A stretch of DNA of 64,000 nucleotides. Source: Stutzerimonas stutzeri (GTDB taxonomy: Bacteria > Pseudomonadota > Gammaproteobacteria > Pseudomonadales > Pseudomonadaceae). The stretch is from assembly GCA_019056435.1 (NCBI GenBank), contig CP077641.1, forward strand, positions 3,224,001 through 3,288,000. The letters are read 5' to 3'. Shown here piece by piece: positions 44,606 through 54,484 of this stretch. Position 1 is the stretch's first letter. Every line of letters begins with the position of its first letter. A program made the translations under genes and the position numbers. Below the pieces are notes generated by a model. That model did no database searches. It worked only from the letters and a program-made list of their open reading frames with translations, and had not been told where the DNA came from.

Positions 44606-45625
44606 TTGCTCAAATTCAATCATCTACTGGCTGTGCTGTGCGTCGCGGCTGCGTTCGGTCCGGCCGAAGCGCGTGAGTATCGGTACAGTGACGCGCATCT
44701 TCACTTCGTCGATTTCTTTCAGGAAAGCGATGGCATCGACAAGCTGATCGAGGCCATGGACAAGGGTCGGATCGACCACGTCATGATCAGCGGTATACCC
44801 GTCGCCAAGAAATGGCACGAAAACGAACCCAAACGCCCGCGGTACTACGCCGGCGATGATGCTCCGGTCTATTGGTACAGCGCGACCGACGTCGTGATCG
44901 CCGCCGCGGTAAAGGAGCTGGACGAAGAGCAGCGCAAACGCTTCCATCCGTTCCTGTCCGGCTTCAACCCGAACGACAAGAACGCCGACGCGCATATCCG
45001 GCGAATGCTGGAGCTCGATCCCGGCCTTTGGCAGGGCCTGGGCGAGGTCTTTACGCGTCATGACGACGTCACCGCGCTGACCGAAGGCGACACGCCGCGG
45101 GCGAACAACGAAGCACTGGCACGCGTCTACCATCTCGCCGCCGAGTTCGATCTGCCGGTGATGTTGCATTCGAACATCACATCCAAGCGCGAGCGTAACC
45201 CGTTGTATCTGGCTGAGCTCGAGGAGCCGCTGCGCAACCATCCGCACACCCGCTTCATCTGGGCGCACGCCGGAACCAGCATGGAGATTCACCGCCATCA
45301 GGAACAGCTCGATTTCCTGTTGCCGACCGTGACGCGTCTACTGAATGACTACCCGAACCTGTATATCGACCTGTCCTGGACCATGCTGCGGCCCTACTTG
45401 CTGGACAAGGACGGAAAGCCCAACCGTGACTGGGTGGCTCTGGTCGAGAAGTATCCGGAGCGCTTCATGATCGGCACGGACGTCGTCGGACGTTTCGACA
45501 ACCTGGCCAGTGGCATCCGCGACTTCGTGCCGTTTCTGGACGCGCTCCCCGAAGCGGTGGCACGGAAGGTAGCTCGTGACAACTTCCTGGATGTGCTGCC
45601 GCGACATGGGGCGCACCTGCGATAG
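44606..45625 (+). CDS. Exported amidohydrolase-family (TIM-barrel) protein, TTG start
   Basis: A 339-aa protein with an N-terminal signal peptide (LLKFNHLLAVLCVAAAFGPA, cleavage probably after AEA). The mature part opens with YSDAHLHFVDFF, the HxH metal-binding motif of amidohydrolase-2 enzymes; later motifs LPVMLHSN, FIWAHAG and FMIGTDVVGR supply the other histidines and the aspartate. The start is a TTG with AGGAG seven bases upstream; a GTG at 44546 is in frame but would bury the signal peptide. The substrate is unknown. It is flanked by the htpG terminator and sstT and looks monocistronic. Confidence 0.82.
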   Translation: MLKFNHLLAVLCVAAAFGPAEAREYRYSDAHLHFVDFFQESDGIDKLIEAMDKGRIDHVMISGIPVAKKWHENEPKRPRYYAGDDAPVYWYSATDVVIAAAVKELDEEQRKRFHPFLSGFNPNDKNADAHIRRMLELDPGLWQGLGEVFTRHDDVTALTEGDTPRANNEALARVYHLAAEFDLPVMLHSNITSKRERNPLYLAELEEPLRNHPHTRFIWAHAGTSMEIHRHQEQLDFLLPTVTRLLNDYPNLYIDLSWTMLRPYLLDKDGKPNRDWVALVEKYPERFMIGTDVVGRFDNLASGIRDFVPFLDALPEAVARKVARDNFLDVLPRHGAHLR

Positions 45626-45821
45626 CCAGGACGTCGCTGACAGCGCGCGCCGTGCGCCGTGACGGCAGCGGGCGGGGGGAGGGAAGGCAGCTTTCGCATG
45701 CGCCAAGGCTGGGCATAACGGATGGAGATGCGTACCATCCGGCGTTTTTCATCGCGCCAGTCGGGTCCGCCGCATGCGGCGGACCTCGCAGCTGATCCCA
45801 TCCATACGCCGAGACTCGCCA

Positions 45822-47063
45822 ATGTCCAGTCCTTCCAATCCTCTTGTGCGTGCCTACCTTCGCGTAGGGCTAGTCACGCAGATCCTCTTTGGCCTCATCG
45901 CCGGTTGCCTGCTCGCATGGTTGCATCCGCAGGCCGCCGTCTCGGCAAGTTTGTTGGGCGACCTGTTTGTTTCGGGCCTGAAGGCTGTCGCCCCCGTGCT
46001 GGTCTTCGTGCTTGTCACCGCGTCGCTTGCCAATCACAAGCGCGGGCAGCCTACGCACATACGGCCCATCCTGCTGCTCTACGCGCTGGGTACGCTCGGC
46101 GCGGCGTCGGTTGCGGTCATCGCCAGCGTCCTGTTCCCGACGACGCTCACCCTGGTGAGTCAGGCCAGCGACGCCGTTCCACCCTCCGGTGTCGGCGCGG
46201 TGTTGAAAACCTTGCTGTTCAGCATCGTCGACAATCCTGTCAATGCCATCCTCAGCGGCAACTTCATCGGCATCCTAGCCTGGGCGATCGGGTTGGGCTT
46301 CGCGTTCCGCCATGCAAGGCCCAGCACGCGCGATCTGGTCGCCGATGTCGCCGAAGGCGTCACCTTGATCGTCAAGGTGGTCATTCGCTTTGCTCCCTTG
46401 GGTATCTTCGGCCTGGTCGCCGGTACGCTCGCCACCTCCGGGTTCAGCACGCTTGCTGGCTACTTCCAGCTGTTGCTGGTGCTGCTTGGGGCCATGCTAT
46501 TCATGGCGTTCGTGATGAATCCGCTCATCGTGTTCTGGCAGATCCGCCGAAACCCCTATCCGCTCGTGTTGACCTGCCTGCGTGAAAGCGGAATAACCGC
46601 GTTCTTCACCCGTAGTTCGGCGGCGAACATTCCGGTCAATATGCAGTTGTGCGAGCGCCTCGGATTGCACAAGGACACCTATTCGGTGTCGATTCCTCTC
46701 GGCGCGACGATCAACATGGGTGGCGCGGCCATCACCATTACCGTGCTGACCTTGGCGGCCGCGAATACCTTGGGGATCGTCGTGGATGTGCCAACCGCCA
46801 TCCTGCTCAGCCTGCTGGCTGCGGTCTGCGCCTGCGGGGCGTCTGGTGTCGCCGGCGGTTCGCTATTACTGATCCCGCTGGCGTGCAGTCTGTTCGGTAT
46901 CTCCAACGACCTGGCGATGCAGGTGGTGGCGGTCGGCTTCATCATCGGCGTGGTGCAGGACTCGGCCGAGACAGCACTGAATTCGTCGACCGATGTGCTC
47001 TTCACCGCGGCTTCCTGTATCGCCCACGGCGATATCGACGAGGGCGCCGAGCGGCGCGTCTGA
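45822..47063 (+). CDS. sstT: Serine/threonine:sodium symporter SstT
   Basis: A 413-aa DAACS-family (glutamate-transporter fold) protein with about eight helices and two re-entrant loops. Signature stretches include [40 protein letters not shown] and [20 protein letters not shown], which match SstT. Na+-driven uptake of serine and threonine at the inner membrane. The first strong ATG ([18 protein letters not shown]) was used. It is convergent with fabB. Confidence 0.93.
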   Translation: MSSPSNPLVRAYLRVGLVTQILFGLIAGCLLAWLHPQAAVSASLLGDLFVSGLKAVAPVLVFVLVTASLANHKRGQPTHIRPILLLYALGTLGAASVAVIASVLFPTTLTLVSQASDAVPPSGVGAVLKTLLFSIVDNPVNAILSGNFIGILAWAIGLGFAFRHARPSTRDLVADVAEGVTLIVKVVIRFAPLGIFGLVAGTLATSGFSTLAGYFQLLLVLLGAMLFMAFVMNPLIVFWQIRRNPYPLVLTCLRESGITAFFTRSSAANIPVNMQLCERLGLHKDTYSVSIPLGATINMGGAAITITVLTLAAANTLGIVVDVPTAILLSLLAAVCACGASGVAGGSLLLIPLACSLFGISNDLAMQVVAVGFIIGVVQDSAETALNSSTDVLFTAASCIAHGDIDEGAERRV

Positions 47064-47084
47064 ATCAGCTGATAGTGGAAACAA

Positions 47085-47108
47085 GAACGGCGCCCTAGGG
47101 CGCCGTTC
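47085..47108. terminator. Bidirectional terminator between sstT and fabB
   Basis: A perfect 11-bp inverted repeat (47085-47095 with 47098-47108) located 21 bases after sstT and 21 bases after the fabB stop on the opposite strand. T runs are short, so efficiency is uncertain. Confidence 0.75.
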
Positions 47109-47129
47109 TCATGTGTTGCTTACTTTGCC

Positions 47130-48347
47130 TCAGGCTTTGTAGCGGCGCAGTACCAGCGTGGCATTGGTGCCGCCGAAGCCGAAGCTGTTGCTCATGATCG
47201 TGTCGATCTGAGCGTTGTCGCGGGTTTCGCGCAGGATCGGCATATCCGCGACTTCCGGGTCCAGCTCGTCGATGTTGGCCGAGCCGGCGATGAAGTTGCC
47301 CTCCATCATCAGCATCGAGTAGATCGCTTCGTGAACGCCGGCGGCGCCCAGCGAGTGGCCGGACAGGCTCTTGGTCGAGCTAATGGTCGGGACCTTGTCG
47401 CCGAACATGTTGCGCACGGCCTTGATCTCGGCCACGTCGCCCACCGGGGTGGAGGTGCCGTGGGTGTTGAGGTAGTCGATCGAGCCCTCGACGGTCGACA
47501 TTGCCTGCTGCATGCAGCGCAGGGCGCCTTCACCGCTCGGGGCGACCATGTCGTAGCCATCGGACGTGGCGCCGTAGCCGACGATCTCGGCGTAGATCTT
47601 GGCGCCGCGCTTGAGGGCGTGCTCCAGCTCTTCGACCACGACCATGCCGCCACCGCCGGCGATGACGAATCCGTCACGCTTGGCATCGTAGGCGCGCGAG
47701 GCCTTTTCCGGGGTTTCGTTGTATTGGCTGGACAGGGCGCCCATGGCGTCGAACAGACAGCTCTGGCTCCAGTGTTCCTCTTCACCGCCACCAGCGAAGA
47801 CGACGTCCTGCTTGCCCATCTGGATCTGCTCCATGGCATGGCCGATGCAATGCGCGCTGGTGGCGCAGGCCGAGGCGATGGAGTAGTTGATACCCTTGAT
47901 GCGGAACGGGGTGGCGAGACAGGCCGAGACGGTGCTGCTCATGGTGCGCGGCACGCGGTATGGGCCGATGCGCTTGACGCCCTTGTCGCGCAGGATGTCG
48001 ATGGCTTCCATCTGGTTGATGGTCGAGGCGCCACCGGAACCGGCGATCAGGCCGATGCGCGGATTGGAAATGTCATCGAGGTCGAAGCCGGCATCCTTCA
48101 CCGCCTGCTCCATGGCCAGGTAGGCATAGGCGGCTGCGTCGCCCATGAAGCGCAGGACCTTGCGGTCGATCAGTTCTTCGAGGTTCAGATTGACGGAGCC
48201 GGAAACCTGGCTGCGCAGACCCATGTCCGCATAGGCCTGGTTGAAACGGATACCGGGGCGACCGGCACGCAGGTTGCCGGAGACGGTCTCTTTGTCATTG
48301 CCCAGGCAGGAAACGATACCCAGGCCAGTGATCACGACGCGACGCAT
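47130..48347 (-). CDS. fabB: Beta-ketoacyl-ACP synthase I
   Basis: A 405-aa condensing enzyme needed to elongate the cis-unsaturated intermediate made by FabA. The catalytic triad is visible: Cys in [14 protein letters not shown] near residue 163, His in [11 protein letters not shown] near residue 298 and His in [11 protein letters not shown] near residue 333. I chose the ATG at 48347 ([16 protein letters not shown]); the frame extends upstream into fabA without meaning. It lies 11 bases downstream of fabA, forming the classical fabAB operon. Confidence 0.97.
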   Translation of the reverse strand: MRRVVITGLGIVSCLGNDKETVSGNLRAGRPGIRFNQAYADMGLRSQVSGSVNLNLEELIDRKVLRFMGDAAAYAYLAMEQAVKDAGFDLDDISNPRIGLIAGSGGASTINQMEAIDILRDKGVKRIGPYRVPRTMSSTVSACLATPFRIKGINYSIASACATSAHCIGHAMEQIQMGKQDVVFAGGGEEEHWSQSCLFDAMGALSSQYNETPEKASRAYDAKRDGFVIAGGGGMVVVEELEHALKRGAKIYAEIVGYGATSDGYDMVAPSGEGALRCMQQAMSTVEGSIDYLNTHGTSTPVGDVAEIKAVRNMFGDKVPTISSTKSLSGHSLGAAGVHEAIYSMLMMEGNFIAGSANIDELDPEVADMPILRETRDNAQIDTIMSNSFGFGGTNATLVLRRYKA

Positions 48348-48358
48348 GCGGATGTCCT

Positions 48359-48874
48359 TCAGAAGCTGTCGGTAGAGGTGAACAGGCCGACGCGCAAACC
48401 TTCGGCACTGTAGATCTCGCGGCCATCGACGCTGACGGTGCCATCGGCAATGCCGAGGATCAGCGAGCGGTTGATGGTCCGCTTGATATGGATGTTGTAG
48501 GTGACTTTCTTGGCGGTCGGCAGGACCTGACCGAAGAACTTCACTTCGCCCGAGCCGAGCGCGCGGCCACGGCCGGGATTGCCCTGCCAGCCGAGGTAGA
48601 AGCCGACCAATTGCCACATGGCATCGAGGCCCAGGCAGCCCGGCATGACGGGATCGCCTTCGAAATGACAGGCGAAGAACCAGAGGTCGGGGTTGATGTC
48701 CAGTTCGGCAACCAACTCGCCCTTGCCATACTTGCCGCCCACTTCGCTGATATGCACGATGCGATCGACCATCAGCATGTTCGGCGCGGGCAGTTGCGCA
48801 TTACCGGGACCGAAAAGCTCGCCGCGGCTGCAACGAAGCAGATCTTCCCGAGTAAAGGCCTGTTGTTTGGTCAT
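48359..48874 (-). CDS. fabA: 3-hydroxydecanoyl-ACP dehydratase/isomerase
   Basis: A 171-aa enzyme, the branch point to unsaturated fatty acids: dehydrates 3-hydroxydecanoyl-ACP and isomerises trans-2 to cis-3. The active-site His and Asp are in [20 protein letters not shown] (about residues 70 and 84). The start [13 protein letters not shown] is the family start. First gene of fabAB; in P. aeruginosa the operon is controlled by DesT, but I could not identify its palindrome in the upstream gap with confidence. Confidence 0.97.
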   Translation of the reverse strand: MTKQQAFTREDLLRCSRGELFGPGNAQLPAPNMLMVDRIVHISEVGGKYGKGELVAELDINPDLWFFACHFEGDPVMPGCLGLDAMWQLVGFYLGWQGNPGRGRALGSGEVKFFGQVLPTAKKVTYNIHIKRTINRSLILGIADGTVSVDGREIYSAEGLRVGLFTSTDSF

Positions 48875-49286
48875 GCGTATTCCTCAATGGTCCCTACATG
48901 GAGGGCTTGCTGCTTTCATCCGACCCGGAACGAGGGAGGGATCATGAAGACTAGTCGTAGACTGCAGCCCTGCGCCGAAAGTCACAGCATCAGGGCATGC
49001 AAGCCACTCGTTTACTGGCGCGATGCCGACACCCGCGCGCAAACGGGGCAATACTTTAACACTCCTGCACACATGACTACGACCTTGTGACACCTTGTCC
49101 TCTATAGACCATCGCCCAACGGCCTGTTGCGACGCGGCGGACGAGCGGCTCCGGCGCAGGTTTCACATAGGCTCCGGCGTGGTTTTCCGCCTTGGTTTCG
49201 CGGATGGCCGGCGGGGCGCTGGCTGACCCGCCCACGCTACGTATAATGCCTGGCACTGCCACCCGTTGGCTCGATACGGACAAGTC
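48875..49286. other. 412-base divergent gap between fabA and gpsA
   Basis: I see no gene here. It must contain the fabAB promoter (minus strand) and the gpsA promoter (plus strand). Near 49250 the sequence CGTATAATG looks like a -10 element for gpsA. No palindrome long enough to call a repressor site stood out. Confidence 0.5.
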
Positions 49287-50309
49287 ATGACTGAACAGCA
49301 ACCCATCGCGGTGCTTGGCGGCGGCAGCTTCGGTACCGCCCTGGCGAACCTCATGGCCGAGAACGGTCACAGCGTTCGATTGTGGATGCGCGATCCGGAG
49401 CAAGCTCGGATCATCCGCGTCGAGGGCCAGAATCCCCGCTATCTCAAGGGCGTGAAGGTGCATGAAAAGGTCGAGCCGGTAACTGACCTGCACCAGACCA
49501 TAAGCGACTGCGAGCTGATCTTCGTTGCGCTGCCGTCCAGCGCGTTGCGCGCTGCACTGGCGCCTGTGGCCGGCCTGCTGGACGGTCGCATGCTGGTCAG
49601 TACCACCAAGGGCATCGAGGCCAGCGGTTTCAAGCTGATGAGCCAGATCATCGAGGAAATCGCGCCACAGGCCCGCATCGGCGTCATATCCGGACCCAAT
49701 CTCGCCCGTGAAGTGGCAGAGCATGCCCTGACCGCCACCGTGGTCGCCAGCCACGACGAGGCCTTGTGCCGCGCCGTTCAGGCTGCGCTACATGGACGTA
49801 CGTTTCGCGTGTATGCCAGTGCCGACCGTTTCGGCGTCGAGCTGGGTGGTGCGCTCAAGAATGTCTACGCAATCATGGCAGGCATGGCGGCGGCGTTGGG
49901 TATGGGCGAGAACACGCGCAGCATGCTCATCACCCGGGCGCTTGCGGAAATGACCCGTTTTGCCGTGAAGCTGGGCGCCAACCCGATGACGTTTCTTGGC
50001 CTGGCCGGCGTCGGCGACTTGATCGTGACCTGCACCTCGCCGAAGAGCCGCAATTTCCAGGTTGGCCACGCGCTCGGCGAGGGCCTGAGCCTGGAACAGG
50101 CTGTTGCACGCCTCGGGGAGGTGGCTGAAGGCGTCAACACGATCAAGGTATTGAAGTGCCGCGCAGAGGAATTACAGGTCTACATGCCACTTGTCGCGGG
50201 TCTGCATGCGATCCTGTTCGAGGGGCGTACGCTGGATCAGGTCATTGCCGTGTTGATGCGCGGCGAACCCAAGACTGATGTCGATTTCATTTCCACCGAT
50301 GGCTTCTGA
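49287..50309 (+). CDS. gpsA: Glycerol-3-phosphate dehydrogenase [NAD(P)+]
   Basis: A 340-aa cytoplasmic enzyme reducing dihydroxyacetone phosphate to sn-glycerol 3-phosphate for phospholipid synthesis. NAD-binding [19 protein letters not shown] at the N-terminus; the active-site lysine lies in [15 protein letters not shown]; the motif [19 protein letters not shown] is characteristic. I chose the ATG at 49287 ([16 protein letters not shown]) over an in-frame ATG 21 bases earlier. It is followed 16 bases later by the DUF4389 gene. Confidence 0.96.
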   Translation: MTEQQPIAVLGGGSFGTALANLMAENGHSVRLWMRDPEQARIIRVEGQNPRYLKGVKVHEKVEPVTDLHQTISDCELIFVALPSSALRAALAPVAGLLDGRMLVSTTKGIEASGFKLMSQIIEEIAPQARIGVISGPNLAREVAEHALTATVVASHDEALCRAVQAALHGRTFRVYASADRFGVELGGALKNVYAIMAGMAAALGMGENTRSMLITRALAEMTRFAVKLGANPMTFLGLAGVGDLIVTCTSPKSRNFQVGHALGEGLSLEQAVARLGEVAEGVNTIKVLKCRAEELQVYMPLVAGLHAILFEGRTLDQVIAVLMRGEPKTDVDFISTDGF

Positions 50310-50325
50310 GTACCGGGAGACAACC

Positions 50326-50659
50326 ATGAACAATCGCAACGCTGAGCGAGAGTCCCTGATCCTGCGAGCCATCTGGATGCTGGTCTTCTTCTTCGTCTGG
50401 CAACTGGCTGAACTGGCTTTGCTGCTGGTGGTGGTCGTGCAGCTGATCATGCGGGCCGTGAAGGGGCGGGTGGATCAGAGTCTGCAAGCGTTTGGCGACA
50501 GCCTCAGCCAGTACGTGGCGCAGATTGGGCGTTTCGGCACCTTCAATACCGATCGCAAGCCGTGGCCGATGTCCGACTGGCCGACACCGCGTCCAGCGGA
50601 CGTGGAGACACCGCCTCCTGTTACGCCTGTCACTCCAAAAAGAGGAACCGCCTGTATGA
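50326..50659 (+). CDS. DUF4389-type lipid-associated membrane protein, one frameshift
   Basis: About 110 aa after correction. A central hydrophobic stretch (LILRAIWMLVFFFVWQLAEL then ALLLVVVVQLIMRAV) is followed by a soluble tail ending in a proline-rich segment. As written, it reads straight into sixA without a stop, as if the two were fused. Shortening the A5 run at 50637-50641 to A4 gives TPKEEPPV and a TGA that overlaps the sixA ATG (ATGA), the usual arrangement, so the fusion is an artefact. GGAGA precedes the ATG. The function of the domain is not established. Confidence 0.8.
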
Positions 50660-51114
50660 AGCTATGGCTCCTTCGCCACGGTGAGGCTGAACCCCGTGCG
50701 CGTACGGACGCGCAGCGCAATCTCACCGAAGCCGGGCGTACCGAAGTACAAAGCAGTGCTGCGGCGCTGCGTGGCCAGCCGCTGCAGGCGATCCTGGCGA
50801 GCCCCTACGCACGCGCGCAGCAGACTGCCGAGATCGTCAGGCAGGCGATTGGCTTCGAAGGGCGGGTCGAAACCGTGCCCTGGGCGACACCCGACTCTGA
50901 TCTCGGAGATGCCCTGCTGTATCTCGATCGTCGCAGCGAACAGTCGTTATTGCTGGTTACCCATCAACCCTTCGTCGGGGCGCTGGGCGGCTGGTTGGTC
51001 AGCGGTCACCGCGAAACGCCGTTGCCGATGGCGACCGCCAGCCTGGCCGAGCTCGAAGGTGAGCAGATCGCCGCGGGCCTGATGCATCTGCTGGACCTCA
51101 AGCATCCCCGCTAG
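50656..51114 (+). CDS. sixA: Phosphohistidine phosphatase SixA
   Basis: A 152-aa histidine-phosphatase-superfamily enzyme that removes phosphate from histidine phosphotransfer domains (in E. coli mainly in the nitrogen phosphotransferase system). The N-terminal catalytic motif is LWLLRHGEAEPRARTD, and the second catalytic histidine is in LLLVTHQPFVGALGG. The ATG overlaps the intended stop of the DUF4389 gene, so the pair is translationally coupled downstream of gpsA. Confidence 0.92.
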   Translation: MKLWLLRHGEAEPRARTDAQRNLTEAGRTEVQSSAAALRGQPLQAILASPYARAQQTAEIVRQAIGFEGRVETVPWATPDSDLGDALLYLDRRSEQSLLLVTHQPFVGALGGWLVSGHRETPLPMATASLAELEGEQIAAGLMHLLDLKHPR

Positions 51115-51179
51115 GCTGCAATCATGGTCTCGGGGCTGTCCGAGCCGTTCATGACAACAACAACGAAGGAGCGTGGCAT

Positions 51180-51653
51180 ATGGGCATCTGGTATCGACGA
51201 CCCGACCTCGAACAACTCAACGCCAGCCGTGAAAACACCATCGTGGAGCTGCTCGACATCCGTTTCGAGGCGGTCGATGACGAGTCACTGACGGCGAGCA
51301 TGCCGGTCGATGCGCGCACCCATCAACCTTACGGTCTGCTGCATGGTGGCGCGTCAGTGGTCCTGGCCGAGACCCTGGGTTCCATGGCCAGTTATCACTG
51401 CATCGACACCAGCAAGTTCTATTGCGTAGGGCTCGAGGTCAATGCCAATCACCTGCGTGGCCTGCGTAGTGGACGGGTGATCGGGGTGTGCCAGCCAGTG
51501 CATCTGGGGCGTTCGACTCATGTCTGGGACATTCGCCTGAGCGGCGAGGACGGCAAGACGAGCTGCATCTCGCGACTCACGGTGGCGATCGTTCCGCTTG
51601 GGGAAGGGCGGCCCACCCTTGATCCGGCGAACCAGGCCGCTTGTTTGGCATGA
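51180..51653 (+). CDS. Hotdog-fold thioesterase (MenI/YbdB-like)
   Basis: A 157-aa protein. N-terminal MGIWYRRPDLEQLNASRENT, active-site region PYGLLHGGASVVLAETLGSM with the catalytic Glu, and LEVNANHLRGLRSGRVIGVC match the 1,4-dihydroxy-2-naphthoyl-CoA / EntH-like hotdog thioesterases. The exact substrate is not predictable here. It is 65 bases after sixA and upstream of two alpha/beta hydrolases on the same strand. Confidence 0.9.
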   Translation: MGIWYRRPDLEQLNASRENTIVELLDIRFEAVDDESLTASMPVDARTHQPYGLLHGGASVVLAETLGSMASYHCIDTSKFYCVGLEVNANHLRGLRSGRVIGVCQPVHLGRSTHVWDIRLSGEDGKTSCISRLTVAIVPLGEGRPTLDPANQAACLA

Positions 51654-51738
51654 CTGCCTTCCAATCGGCTGAGGTCCCCGATTGCCGTGCACGGACGCTG
51701 GCCAGACAATGAACGCCCCATTCCGTCAGCGCGCAATC

Positions 51739-52544
51739 ATGTCGCAACGCATCTTCTTCGCCCATGCCAACGGCTTTCCCTCGGGCACCTATCGCAAGCT
51801 GTTCGCAGCGCTGGAGCCCGACTACCAGGTCACCTATCTGGACCAGCATGGGCACGACCCAAGGTTTCCGGTCGACGACAACTGGCAGAACCTTGTGCAG
51901 GAACTGATCGCGCAGCTGTCCGCACTGGGCGAGCCCGTCTGGGGCGTTGGTCATTCGCTGGGCGGCATGCTGCACTATCACGCCGCCTTGCAACGTCCCG
52001 ACCTCTACCGGGGCGTGGTCATGCTCGACTCACCCATGCCGACCTGGCTCGATCAGGCCGTGATCTGGACGGCCAAAAACTCGGCTTCATCGACAAGCTG
52101 ACGCCTGCCGGCCAGACGCTTGGGCGTCGTGAAGCCTTCAGCTGCCGCGACGAGGCCAGGCGCTACTTCGCCAGCAAGCCGCTGTTCCGTACCTTCGACC
52201 CGGACTGTCTGGACGCGTACGTCAGCTGCGGCCTGCAGCCCTGCGGGCCGGGTGTGCGCCTGCGTTTCGATCCGCAGACGGAAATAAACATCTACCGCAG
52301 CGTGCCGCACGTCACGCCGGGTTGGCCCCACGCGTTGGCGATCCCGCTCGCCGTTGTGCGCGGTACGCAGAGTCGCGTCGTGCTACCGCATCATGCCTAC
52401 CTGTTGCGACTGGTGGCGCGCGGTGAAGCACACAGGGTTCCTGGCGGCCACATGTTCCCGCTGGAATATCCTTCGCAAACCGCGGCGCTGTTGCGCGAGC
52501 TGTTTGGCCGCTGGGCTGCCCACGATCGGAAAGCAGTCGCATGA
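51739..52544 (+). CDS. Alpha/beta hydrolase, one frameshift
   Basis: About 268 aa after correction. The nucleophile elbow is GVGHSLGGMLHYHAAL (Gly-His-Ser-Leu-Gly); the oxyanion-hole region is FFAHANGFPSGTYRK; the catalytic histidine is likely in VPGGHMFPLEYP near the C-terminus. The frame breaks at an A5 run (52075-52079); six As give WTAKKLGFIDKLTPAGQ. I chose the ATG at 51739 (MSQRIFFAHANG) because it matches the usual start of such proteins; an upstream ATG at 51709 is possible. Its TGA overlaps the next ATG. Substrate unknown. Confidence 0.87.
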
Positions 52545-53397
52545 GCCTCGTTTTCGAAGAGATTCGTCTGAACCTGCCACATATCGAAGTGGCCGCTCAT
52601 CTCTATGGGCCCGAGCAGGGCAGGCCGGTGATTGCACTGCATGGCTGGCTGGACAACGCTGCCAGCTTCTCGCGTCTGGCACCTTTGCTCGAGGGGGTGC
52701 GGATCGTCGCGCTGGATCTGCCTGGCCACGGCCATTCGGCCCACAGACCGGCTGGCGCCGCTTACAACATCTGGGATTACGCCCATGACGTTCTGCAGGT
52801 CGCCGAGCAGCTTGGCTGGCAGCGGTTCACGCTGCTCGGCCATTCGATGGGCGCGATCGTATCCGTCCTGCTGGCCGGGGCGATGCCCGAACGCGTCGAA
52901 CGGCTGGCGTTGATCGATGGGGTCATCCCCTACACCGGGGAAGCGGACACCGCGCCTCAGAAGCTGGGCGAGTCGCTGCGTGCGCTGCTCGACGTCGATG
53001 AACGACGCAAACCGGTCTATACAAGCTTCGATGAGGCCGTTTCGGCCCGCATGAAGGGGTTGGTGCAGTGAGCCGCGAGGCCGCCGAACGTTTGGCGCAG
53101 CGTGGGCTGATGCCCGTGCCAGGCGGTCTGACCTGGCGAACCGATGCGCGACTGATGCTGCCTTCACCTATGCGCCTGACGCGCGCTCACGCGTTGGCTT
53201 TCGTCGACCGCGTCGAGTGTCCCGTGAGCCTGGTACTGGCGGAGCAGGGGCTGATGACCGAGCCGCCAATCCGTGGACTGGTCGACCGTTTTCCCTTCGA
53301 ACGCCAACGCCTACCGGGCGGCCATCATCTGCATCTGGACGACGAGCAGGGCGCACAGGCCGTGGCCTCGGTATTCAATGCGTTCCTTGATCGTTGA
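52541..53397 (+). CDS. Alpha/beta hydrolase, one frameshift
   Basis: About 285 aa after correction. Motifs: VIALHGWLDNAASFSRLAPL (oxyanion hole), DLPGHGHSAHRP, nucleophile elbow LLGHSMGAIVSVLLAG, and catalytic histidine in LPGGHHLHLDDEQ. A single G at 53068 should be GG: MKGLVQ then joins VSREAAERLAQRG. Without it a stop appears after 176 codons. ATGA overlap with the upstream hydrolase; the pair is conserved in pseudomonads. Possibly an esterase or epoxide-hydrolase-like enzyme, but the substrate is unknown. Confidence 0.87.
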
Positions 53398-53599
53398 ACC
53401 TCTCGCAAGAAACTGTCGCAAAGCCCTGCTTGACTTGCATTTCCCAACTGGTGAGGCTGACGTCACGTCTCAACCCGGTAGCCCTACGCATGACTGGATC
53501 GATTTTGCCGGCATGGCCCATGCTCGATGAGCGGAGCTTGGCGACGTTACGCGGCTTCGCAGGGTTGTGTCAGACAGTCTCGAAGTGTTGAGGAGCGTT

Positions 53600-54403
53600 A
53601 TGCGAGGTACATGGATCGCCCCCTGGCACTGTTCAGCATGGCCACGCTGGCTGCTGACGTGCCGGGAAGCAGTGATTTCGAAGCGCTACCGCGCTATCCG
53701 CAGGCCGAGATCGTTGGGTTCAAGGAACAGCAAGTGGTGGAGCGCACCTACCCACTGGACTCCATCAGGCGAATCAGTGGGCGGTTGCGCATGGCGGACC
53801 AGGTCAGTGCGCCCGGTGAACTGACTGCTGTGACCTACCTGCTGCCGAGCGTGCACACGGGCATCGAGGCCTTCGAGAAAAAGCCGACGCGATCTGCTGG
53901 CGGCTGGTGGCGAGCTGCTGTACTGGTGCGAAGGCCGCGAATGCGGATCGAGCAGTCTTTGGGCGAACGATGTGTTCCAGCGCGCTATGCTCTATGGGCC
54001 GGATGCGCAGCAGGCGTTCCTGCTGGCGCGGATGCCCGGCGAAGCCGATGAATTGATGGCCTTGTACGGCATCACCCGAGGCAACGGCCGACCCTACCTG
54101 CAGGTGGAGCGTCTCCGCCCAGAGCGCCCCCTGGGTGTGATTCTTCCAAACCCTGCGACGCTGCTTCGGCAATTGAAGACGACGGGCGAACTGCGTCTGG
54201 CGCGGCTACCCGACGAGCCCACTGCCGAGTGGGGAGCCTTGCTGGCCAATGTGCTGCGGCTCGATAGCACCATGCGTATCGAGCTGATCGGGAGCGGGGC
54301 GGCAGCCTGGCTCGAAGCGCTACGGGCCGAGCGCGTCAAGGCGCGGCGGATCGACGCCGTCGACTCCGATGAGCCAGGACTGGTGATCCGGCTCTTGCGT
54401 TGA
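53600..54403 (+). CDS. Periplasmic DUF4892 family protein, two frameshifts
   Basis: About 267 aa after correction. Two run-length changes hide it. C5 at 53619-53623 should be C6, joining MRGTWIAP to LALFSMATLAADVPG to make a signal peptide. A5 at 53877-53881 should be A4, joining HTGIEAFEK to SRRDLLAAGGELLYW. The mature protein has the family stretches YPLDSIRRISGRLRM, YWCEGRECGSSSLWAND and YGPDAQQAFLLARM, with two conserved cysteines. An AGGAG site lies 4 bases before the ATG. The family is common in pseudomonads and, as far as I know, uncharacterised. Confidence 0.78.
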
Positions 54404-54484
54404 AGGCTGTTTCCAGACTGAATAGCGCTCCAGCCCGGTGCGCCTTGCTCAAGGCGCACACTGTTTCTCGATAGGTAATTCCTG

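Noticed and set aside
48980..49080. A DesT/FabR-type operator upstream of fabA
   Set aside because: Partial similarity only; no convincing palindrome, so not listed as a site.
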